Shown here: one piece after another, positions 50,478 to 64,000 of the stretch
Position numbering within the stretch: position 1 is the first letter of the stretch
Layout of the letters: every line of letters begins with the position of its first letter
From: Volvox africanus
Taxonomy: Eukaryota; Chlorophyta; Chlorophyceae; Chlamydomonadales; Volvocaceae
Length of the DNA: 64,000 nt
Assembly: GCA_030268105.1 (NCBI GenBank)
Contig: BSDZ01000017.1
Span: 2,336,001-2,400,000, forward strand
Direction of reading: 5' to 3'
Position numbers and translations under genes: made by a program
The notes under the pieces: model-generated
What the model saw: only the letters and a program-made list of their open reading frames with translations
What the model was told of the DNA's origin: nothing
Database searches by the model: none

Positions 50478-52021
50478 ATGTCATTGCGGAGAAAGCTCAA
50501 GAAGCCGCCGGAGGGCTGGGAGCTAATTGAGGAAGTCATAGAAGACTTCGAACAACAGCTCAAGGAGGCTGTTAATGAAGAGCATGAGGGCAAACGCAAG
50601 ACAGAGCTAACGTGGAAGATTCACAGGTTGCACTGGGAAAAGAACCGGTTTATATATGATCTGATGTATCAACGCAAAGTGATGTCTAAGGAATTGGTGA
50701 GTAGATCAAGCTTGTGTGATTGAAAGTTTGATTAGCGGTGCAGAGGTGCTTGCTGGCTCGGGATCTGGCCAGGTCGTCCCTTTTGGATGTACGTGTCCTC
50801 CGTCCTTGTTCTTCATGTTCGTCAAATATGTACTATGAGGGGTGAAGGCCAAGTGTAAGTCGTTTGCGACAGCGGTTGCCCTGGCTAACGGGAAGACTCC
50901 AGCGGTAGTTTGGGCTGGCCAGGGGACAGGTTGACCCGGTGATCCCTAAGGTTATCACGGGGCCTTGCAATAGATGCAAGGTGTGATATTCTTATGCTGC
51001 ATACTCTTTCTAAAACTGGGTGCCGGCATATTCGTCACGATATTCGTCACGTACTTTTATCCCCCAACCCCCCTGTATACCCTCGCCTCCTGCGGCCGCA
51101 GTTCGAGTGGCTTGTCCGTGAGAAGGTGGCTGACGGCGCGCTGATCGCTAAATGGCGCAAACCGGGGTACGAGATCTTATGCTCCATGCTGGCCATACAG
51201 AAGGGCAACCACAACTTTGGAACAACAAGTCACTGTCGTGTGCCGCTGCGTGCACGCGGCAAGCAGCAAAGGATAACGCCGGACGTGCAGACAGGCTGTA
51301 TATCCTGCGCATCGGGAGATGGCAAGTGAGTCCGATTAAGGCTAGGGGCTGAGATGGATACGCAGGGAAGCTGCGCTAGTTACCGCAGAGTGGGGTCTAG
51401 ACATGCGGTCGCATAAGCACGTCTACCATCTGAAATGCTTTTCGTGAGGATGGCAGATTTCTCCCCAACACAGCTTGTGGCCTCAGAGGTCACTGTGGCT
51501 GCCCTTTTCTCCGGGTTGTGAAATTGTTAATCGCGTCCATGAACACTAGCAATCTACTATACGGCTGGCCGCCACATGTGCCTAGACCCCTTCATTCGAC
51601 ACCTATCCTCATACGCGCACACTCAGGGGTGCATTTTTCATTTCCCACAAATCCTCAAGGAGCATGGCGGGATGGCCAAGGGACGGTGGCAGGGTGGTAG
51701 GCCGCTTGCCCGTCAAGCTCTTGCCAATGCGCCATCTAACCAGCTGCCTGTGGCAGGTTTGGCGGCCCGGTGTGGTGGAACACTCCGCTGGACGAGGAGG
51801 ACGGCGCCAAGCTGGAGGAAAACCGGACGACGTGGGGTCAAGGAGTGCCAGGCGAGGAGGTGGACGTACCCGGGGACGGGCCGCCTGGAGGGGCGGGGCC
51901 CAGTGGCGGCAGCCGCAAGAGGCCGGCATCGGACTTCGATGGAGATGATGGCGATGACATGCCCGCGGAAGTGCGTGCTCGTCTGGAGGCCTTGAAGAAG
52001 GGTAACAAGGTGCTGGATTAA
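50478..52021 (+). CDS. BUD31: Divergent BUD31/G10 spliceosomal protein, 3 exons
   Basis: BUD31 (G10) is a small zinc protein of the activated spliceosome. Exons: 50478-50696, 51102-51325, 51757-52021; product 235 aa against about 145 in plants and animals. The N-terminal half is clear: KPPEGWELIEEVIEDFEQQL, HEGKRKTELTWKIHRLH and NRFIYDLMYQRKVMSKELFEW match the family in order, and ALIAKWRKPGYEILC follows. The zinc part is eroded. Typical members have nine cysteines in C-C-x2-C, C-x-C and C-x2-C-x-C-x2-C groups; here only about four remain (in ILCSM, SHCRVP, TGCISCASG). A C-terminal extension of about 85 residues follows the usual GCASGD end, acidic with a basic RKRP patch. It may be a diverged paralogue. 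It is divergent from the coiled-coil gene upstream. Confidence 0.86.
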
Positions 52022-53233
52022 GCGATTTGCGACGCCCTTCTGCACGAGGTGGCCTTGCCCGCTTGGAGAGGCTCGGAGTGGGCGGCTTAGCCGTGGCAGT
52101 GATGTGGCAGCTGTTAGGTCATAACCATAGACGGTGTCATAGGTATTCTATAGTTATTCTCAAAGCCTCCGCGCTGGTTATAGTTGTGCTGCGCAGCTTC
52201 CTGGAACGAAGTCCCAATCCGCAGGCCAGGGAATAGATTGTAGACTTGACCATGTCATGGAGTGCATGGGAAACGAGCTCTATTTGGAACCATTGGCAGG
52301 AAGGCATACATACGGCATTGACTTCCTTGCAGTTCCTTAGGCGCTAGTTCGAACCATGGAAGGCGTTTGGGCAGCCGCCTGGATCTTAGGGACAAAGCGA
52401 GGTTTTCCTGCCCGGCTTGGTTCAGTTTCCGCCTAGAATGTATGTCTGTCGGGGTCAATGTCATTCTGGCAGCTTCGACCTCTCCAACTTGGTAAGAGAA
52501 GACATCATGCCTTAATGTGGGGTGTAGGCGGCCCCGTATGGTAGAGGGATCCGTACAGTAAGCTGCATCTGAACCCCCACCTCAGTCGCGCTGCTTCAGG
52601 GGGGGTGTTCTAAGTGTGTACAGGTTGGTGACTGCGGAGAGAGAGGGTCAAGAAGAGGTAAGAGGAACGAAGGTAACTATATATAGTGCATAGATTATAG
52701 AAGAAACCACAAACGAGGCTCCAGGGACCTAAACCGCAAGGCAGCACGGGTAGCAGCATGGTGCCTATAGTCGGACGCGTAGATCCTCGAATACACTCGC
52801 CAACTATTCTGTCGGACGCACATCACTCAAGGCAGTCCTTGAGAAGTAAATGTGAACAAATCCCGCAGGCCCGGCCCTCCTCATCGCGTTGAAAGCACTG
52901 GCACATGCGCAGTATATGTTGGCGTACCGGCAACCCGCACAGAGCGATGGTTGGATGGAGTTGGTGCGTTCGTTTGCTCTGGAAAAATAAATTGTGGAGC
53001 TGGCTGAAAGCCAGCGAACGCCGTGGACATGTTCTGGATGATGCCGCCAGGCTGATCAACCAAAAGGGAAATCGCTTGTGACTCGTCCAGAAGTTTTTGA
53101 TCTGTGACGTGCCATGGTGTGCAAGGCTCTCCTCCCGCAAGCCTGTACGAACGCCGTATAGGTTCCAGAAGTTGCGTGCAAAAGTTTCTCAACACCGCAG
53201 ACGCGATGAATTTTTATATTATAACAGTTTTCT
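52022..53233. other. Gene-free stretch
   Basis: Between BUD31 and the membrane RING-H2 gene, both on the plus strand. Frames are short, and the longer minus-strand ones (about 52823-53195) start at non-ATG codons and carry no domain. It should hold the 3' UTR of one gene and the promoter of the next. Confidence 0.45.
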
Positions 53234-54684
53234 ATGAACGGCAAGAATATAATGGCACGGTGATTAAGTCGTCCACAGGCACCGACTGAAAAAGCCCGTT
53301 CCCTTTGTACATCGACACGCTTTAATGCTTATTTTTTTCTTTAGCTCGGGTCAAGGGGGCTCGTGGTCGTTGGGCCCTCTTATCCTAGCTCTGCTACCTT
53401 TGCTCTTCCAGCTCGGTCCGTACCTTCTGCAGGAAACTCTGGGGACGGTAGGTAATGTATATAAAGTATTATATTGTAACGAGGTATTAACAATACTCAA
53501 TTCGCAGCAGGGCTTGTATAAGCAGCCGTTCTCGTTCCTTGACGCGTTATGGCTGGTTATTGGATTAGTTTTGTGCGCTATGGGGATCACATACGCTGTG
53601 AAATGGGTGAGTACATAATTTGACTTTAGGTTGTTCTTGTCGTAGGCAGGTTTCAGCCTTATATCTCCTAAGTAGGTGTCGAATCTAGCTTCGTTCCTCA
53701 TCATACTTGCGGGAACGTCCAATAAAGTTCACCTCTGGGCAAGGCGTGGCATCACCCAGACCTAGCCCATCCACGCCGTGCAGATTCGTCGGAACGGAGG
53801 GTGGCGTTTCCTGTTGCAGCTGATCCTGCAAGGCTATCACGCCGGCCCTGACGCCAGGTTCGGCGGCGGCGCGGGATTTCAGGAGGCCACAGGCAGTACG
53901 GGGCGGCATGGCCAGCCCCAGTCGCGGGTTACGTTAGAACAAATTACTGAGGCGCTCATGGAGCTACCGACAGAGCCATATATGACTGCTGAGCAGCTGG
54001 CTGCTTTGCCCGTGCATGATCTTAAGGTGAGAACTTTTTGACGTGGGCGGGAAGCATGGATATTTCGTCTTATGCGCAATCGTTTGCAGCAAAAGCATTC
54101 ATCTGTTAAAAGAAAGTCAAAGCCGTCTTCGATCCTCAAGGTTCTGGCCTAGTATGGCCAGCAGTGTACCATATCGGCAATCGTGATGCACGACGCACCA
54201 AAGTTGTGGACCTCGGGATTTTCCCGGGCTATCGTGGGCCTGGCCACATCACAATCAGCACCGCGTCTCCACTTTGGCATATGAACAAGGCACTGGGCTG
54301 AGCGGGGTGAGGCTTCAACAGGGAATTAAAAGCTTTGGTATTGCGCGCCGCTGTGCACATCTCCTGCAGGAGCTGATTCACGGACGTAATCTGGAACCTG
54401 TCAAGTGTCTGGAAAAGCAGGACCTTGTAAATCAGCTTTTGGAGCATGGGGGTTCTAGCGCCCACTCGTGCGGTATATGCTGCGAGGAGTACGCGGCAGC
54501 CCCTGGTGTTGGAGGTCCTGGATGGAATGTGGAGGAACCGCAGCAGGTGCTTCGAGTGCTGCGCTGCGGCCATCGGTTTCATGTGGAATGTGTTGACCGG
54601 TGGTTCATGTCCTCAACGGAGTATTCACGGCAGCCGGCGTGTCCGTTATGCAACACGCCTCTGCTGCGGCCGAAAGGAAGATAA
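53234..54684 (+). CDS. Membrane-anchored RING-H2 protein (probable E3 ubiquitin ligase), 5 exons
   Basis: Exons: 53234-53259, 53345-53447, 53508-53606, 53784-54026, 54370-54684; product 261 aa. Two hydrophobic helices lie at about 18-37 and 54-74. A polar linker with LPTEPYMTAEQL follows, then a segment LKELIHGRNLEPVKCLEK, typical of the 'LK.LL..RGV....C.EK.dL' module before some RING domains. The C-terminal RING-H2 uses C191, C194, C223, H225, H228, C231, C248 and C251. All eight zinc ligands are present, so E2 recruitment is expected. The acceptor at 54369 was chosen because it joins LPVHDLK directly to ELIHGRN; an earlier acceptor at 54317 would add about 17 residues. A second in-frame ATG lies at 53252. 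The membrane compartment cannot be told from sequence. Confidence 0.84.
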
Positions 54685-55816
54685 AATAAACCGGGCAGCC
54701 GGGTGCTGGAGGAAGAGGGTGAAACTGCTTACAGTTGCACGAGCGAGGCGTAAATACTCTGGCCATTAATGTCTGGAGCAATGTGCATCTCTGCAGCTTT
54801 GGGGAGACAATCATTATTGCGGAATAGAAGCATCCTATACGACCCATACTTCCACACGAGGCACCAGGGCCGAATAACGTCCTCAGCAAACACAATAAAT
54901 GATTAACGATGGCGAGTTAAGAAACCTTGGTTTAGAGGCTGATTGAGGACGTGACTTTTTATCAGCTTCTTCGCCTTAATAGTTGATGGGTTGCAGTGAG
55001 AACGAATTGTATGGTCGTTTGCTGAAACCGTCACTTGCCGCCATAAGCATGTGCAGATTTTCGAGCTTTGCATGCCTATAGCGGCAAAGAGACGATTTCA
55101 GCTACGGCATATTAAAGGTTTGTCCGATCGGAACAATTCCGTGGCCAGACATTCAACCAGATGATTGACCCATACAGAGCATTGAAGGCGGGCGATCCTT
55201 TGTAAGTTTTTAGGAGCATGCGGAAGACCAGTACCGCATTCTTATCGAACTGAAATTATCCCGGCACAGCTATTGTGCGAGATTACGGTGACGTACGTCT
55301 AGGCACCAAAATGTACGCTTAAGGAGCAAGCTCGGCTCGAGCTATACATCTGCCTCACGGATACTACATCAATCGAGTCAATTATATGAAGGCAAGCCTG
55401 GAATGTTCGTTTGCAACAGGCAAACTGCCGTTACCATTTCGAGCAGGACAGAAATTCAGCTGTCCTCCTGTAAGGAACAAATCATGACATACTGACTTCT
55501 GTAGCCAAGGATGAGCACTTCCTCCTCATCAATACACCACCACCAATCCACCGTCCTCCGGCGACCATCCGGCTCCCACCCAGCCATCTTGCCAAGCAAG
55601 ACCCGCATGTTACAGATAATGTGAGAACGACCTCACGCTACCCTTTTAAAGGTGGGCCGACAGTGTCCGTGAATATTAAAATGGGTAATTCGAATATCCC
55701 TTCCATCTCTGAAGAACGCAGCACGGAATTGGATTGAAAAGATGCGCCTGTGGTCTTGGTTTAGCTCTACCTTGCTCCGAAGAAATAATTGAACGGCGCC
55801 ACGTCCAATGATATGC
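54685..55816. other. Stretch between converging RING genes, no gene recognised
   Basis: Contains the two 3' UTRs. A TGTAA on the plus strand at 55201-55205 could serve the upstream RING gene, and one on the minus strand is listed separately. No other feature was recognised. Confidence 0.45.
55610..55614 (-). terminator. Candidate poly(A) signal TGTAA, minus-strand RING-H2 gene
   Basis: TGTAA on the minus strand about 203 nt after the stop codon of the RING-H2 gene at 55817-57044. Confidence 0.45.
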
Positions 55817-57044
55817 TCATTGGGGCGCCTCCAGCTCCGTACCGCAAACTGGGCACGCCTGGCATGGAGACCGGTGCGTTATCCAGGATTATCCGCAAGG
55901 TGAATGCACATGGCATGATAAACCAAAGAGCTGTCCAACATTCTATACACAGCAAGTCAGGTACTGCGCTACATGCTGATTTCCTATTTTACGACGGGAC
56001 ACTGTACATGGCACACACACCTTGCTTTGCTGCAGCCATTGCCTCACGCATTCACTGTGGTAACAATGCCGACATGGCAGCGGTGTGGCCGCCTCGTCGT
56101 CCTCAAACTCCAATTGACAGATACAACAGCTGTTTAAGCAGAGAAGGGCAGCAATCAGTACTTGTGTAGGAATATTCCTCATATCCAGTATCGCACACGA
56201 AGGAAGGTTTGTGCTCCAGTCAAGTCCGATGGACTAACCCTCATTTGAGGCAATACCAGGACGACCCGGGTGGTACACGGATATAATCCCTACTGGCACC
56301 CTGACAACTTCATCAGTGCGTGCATGTCAGTTGTCAATAAGACGCAAAGCAAAGAAGAAACGACGATGGTGGAACATCGATTGGTGGTCAAAGTGTTTTG
56401 CTGTGCCTTTTTCCTAGCTTCCAGACGTACCGATCCAAGGAAAGCATGTCTGGTAATCCTCGCAATGTGCACACTCGCAGTACCGGCAACTGGCCCAGAG
56501 CCTCTTCCTTGAGGCCCTTGCTGACCTTTCCGGCCAGGTCACTCAGAGCCAGCAAGTCCTCGTAGCTGAACGGCATGGCACTCGGCTCCTCCTGGTCCTC
56601 CTCCACGGACGGGACGCCATCGATGCCGTCGACACCCGCGACGTCCGCCTCTGGTGTGAGGTTAGCAAGCCCCGCTGCGACAACGGGAAGGGACCCGAGA
56701 CTAGAACTGGTACCCAGGGTTCAAGATACAGTCAACCCGTAGCAAGGCAAAGTGATCGCTGATGACCGGCACGGCTTTTCGTTAACATCACACCTGATTC
56801 AGCGTATGCAAGCTCGTACGCTGCTTGGTCTTCCTCTTCCTGCAACCGCCTGGCTAAATCTTCGTCGTTCAAATCTTCATCAGCTTGATCGACACTGCGT
56901 CGCAAGTGTGTTGACAGCTGCAGCTGTAGCCATGTCATGCATACACCCCCTCAGGTGCCCTAGCGCTAACCTATTTGCACGACCAAGTAGATACATGGCA
57001 CGCTCTTGCTCCTGGAGCAGTTTTGCCAGCGCAACATCGTCGTC
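55817..57044 (-). CDS. RING-H2 protein with UIM-like segments, BIG BROTHER type (5' end unresolved)
   Basis: Exons in transcript order: 57044-56971, 56894-56794, 56674-56473, 56129-56021, 55858-55817; at least 175 aa. The C-terminal RING-H2 reads CCICQLEF...LPCRHCYHSECVRQW...ACPVC, with all ligands present, and the protein stops 9 residues later, as in compact BIG BROTHER-like E3 ligases. Before it, FSYEDLLALSDLAGKVSKGL resembles the 'TYEEL..LGE.VG....GL' helix of that family. The N-terminal exons contain two acidic helical stretches, DDDVALAKLLQEQERAMYLL and NDEDLARRLQEEEDQAAYEL, that look like ubiquitin-interacting motifs. The first exon begins at an acceptor, so a 5' exon is missing. It is on the same strand as RUVBL2, which ends less than 500 bp upstream. 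Confidence 0.76.
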
Positions 57045-57529
57045 CTGTAGGAGGCATCAAGTTGTCTGTCGCTGTTCACCGCTGCTGTTACTTGCAAAGC
57101 CCAACCTAGGATAATCCTTGCCTGAATACTCCTGCAATCTGTAAAACATTTCATTATTTTCCTGACCTTGCAGTGAAATGATTTAGAGCAGTACGCTAAT
57201 GCAGGCTGGCGCAAAAAAGATGATAATCGCTTGATGGGCCAAAAGGCTAGAAAACAAACACCTCTTAAGAGGGATGACAGAAATTGACCAGGAAAAATAA
57301 TCAATATAGCATTCAATTGGATTTAACGATGTTGAAAATTCCGTACAATCTGTTGTCGTTGGATTCAGACCATCGCATACATACGACGTCACAGTTCATC
57401 AGTTTGAAACTCTCAAAGGCACCATCCATATTGAAGCTCCTAACAATAACTCTGCCACATGAATGGGCTATGCACAAGCCGAAGCTTGTAACGATCAGAA
57501 TGCTGCCCTCCAAATCCGCAGAAACTACT

Positions 57530-63375
<5,846 letters not shown>

Positions 63376-63687
63376 TCACACGCCTGGCAGCAACTCTGCG
63401 GCAGAGCTGTACTCCCCATGCAGACTGAAGTAATCGACAAGGCGCTTGAGGAACTCGTCGTGCGAAACAGTTTCACTATCACATACGATGGCACAATGCC
63501 GCCGGGCTCGTGTCACCGCCACATTCATCCGGCGCCGGTCAGACAGGAAGCCGACGTCACCTGCCTTGTTGCTGCGGACCATGGATATGACAATTGCTTC
63601 CTTCTCTCTGCCCTGGAAACCGTCGACGCTACTGATCTCCAGCGCTGACAAATCATGTCTCTGCCGCAGCTCTTTAAGGAGGGCCAC
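63376..63687 (-). CDS. IGHMBP2: IGHMBP2/SMUBP2-type SF1 helicase, last exon (partial gene)
   Basis: Terminal exon of 104 codons after a clear acceptor (TACTTGCAG before [11 protein letters not shown]). [18 protein letters not shown] is helicase motif V, and [14 protein letters not shown] with the following [13 protein letters not shown] is motif VI and its tail, as in the Upf1-like 5'-3' DNA/RNA helicase IGHMBP2. The protein ends soon after the helicase core, at [16 protein letters not shown]. The R3H and AN1 zinc-finger parts present at the end of animal IGHMBP2 are therefore absent, as in yeast Hcs1. The remaining exons must lie beyond the window; 63688-64000 shows no further exon and is probably intron. 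Confidence 0.92.
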   Translation of the reverse strand: MALLKELRQRHDLSALEISSVDGFQGREKEAIVISMVRSNKAGDVGFLSDRRRMNVAVTRARRHCAIVCDSETVSHDEFLKRLVDYFSLHGEYSSAAELLPGV

Positions 63688-64000
63688 CTGCAAGTACAAC
63701 ATGCGACTTAGTACTGCAAGGTAAGAGTATCGAGGTAAGGGTTATGTGATAATGGCTATGCTGTTATTCAGTTGAGGCATCAGATGGAATGTTGTCAGGC
63801 AATCGGCTGACGCAAATTACCCATTGTGACAAAATATCATCTGCCATCACGTGAAACATTGGCATATGTAGAAATTTAGGTCGCATCAGGATTAAAAAGC
63901 TCGTTTTCTTATTCCTCACTGAACACTCAGCGATGGATTTCGGTTAAATTCATCACATGCAACCGTGGCTATAGATGCCGTGCAAACTGATATTGGATCA

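Noticed and set aside
57092..57154. Possible first exon (MKCFTDCRSIQARII...) of the minus-strand RING-H2 gene
   Set aside because: Phase fits, but it would need a 47-nt intron, shorter than any other here, and the donor is weak. Left unresolved.

Overview
This is nuclear DNA from a eukaryote, most likely a green alga of the Chlorophyceae (Chlamydomonas/Volvox relatives). The evidence is dense splicing with short introns (mostly 70-700 nt, GT-AG), GC-rich exons in a more mixed background, Ala/Gln/Gly-rich insertions inside conserved proteins, and TGTAA downstream of several stops, the usual poly(A) signal of this group. Proteins resemble plant or animal orthologues. No bacterial operon structure is present. 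All gene models were spliced by hand: exon phases were checked for consistency at every junction, but no transcript data were available.

Layout. 1.3-2.3 kb (+): ribosomal protein L15e. 3.2-11.4 kb (-): COPII coat subunit Sec24, 15 exons, with one GC-AG intron. 11.9-12.8 kb: an unexplained hairpin-rich non-coding segment. 13.1-13.6 kb (-): small intronless DnaJ-type zinc-finger protein. 14.1-20.8 kb (+): homogentisate 1,2-dioxygenase, 11 exons. 22.7-25.0 kb: decayed hAT-like transposase relic, followed by short GC-rich repeats. 26.5-27.8 kb (+): intronless ORF joining a 2-oxoglutarate/Fe(II) dioxygenase-like domain to a C-terminal ubiquitin-like domain. 28.8-34.7 kb (-): phospholipase B-like hydrolase, 11 exons. 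36.0-41.3 kb (+): Ipi1/TEX10-like pre-60S assembly factor, 8 exons. 43.6-46.2 kb (-): homeodomain-like regulator with a long Gln-rich tail. 47.5-49.6 kb (-): coiled-coil protein with a BLISTER-like motif. 50.5-52.0 kb (+): divergent BUD31/G10 splicing factor. 53.2-54.7 kb (+): membrane RING-H2 protein. 55.8-57.0 kb (-): second RING-H2 protein. 57.5-61.7 kb (-): RUVBL2/Reptin ATPase. 63.4-63.7 kb (-), running off the window: last exon of an IGHMBP2/SMUBP2-type helicase.

The genes do not form one pathway. Several serve RNA and ribosome biology (RPL15, Ipi1, BUD31, RUVBL2, IGHMBP2) and several touch ubiquitin (two RING-H2 proteins, one with UIM-like segments, and the ubiquitin-like fusion), but this looks like ordinary housekeeping density rather than a cluster. 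The most unusual item is the dioxygenase/ubiquitin-like fusion. The divergent BUD31, the homeodomain-like protein and the structured non-coding segment at about 12 kb follow.
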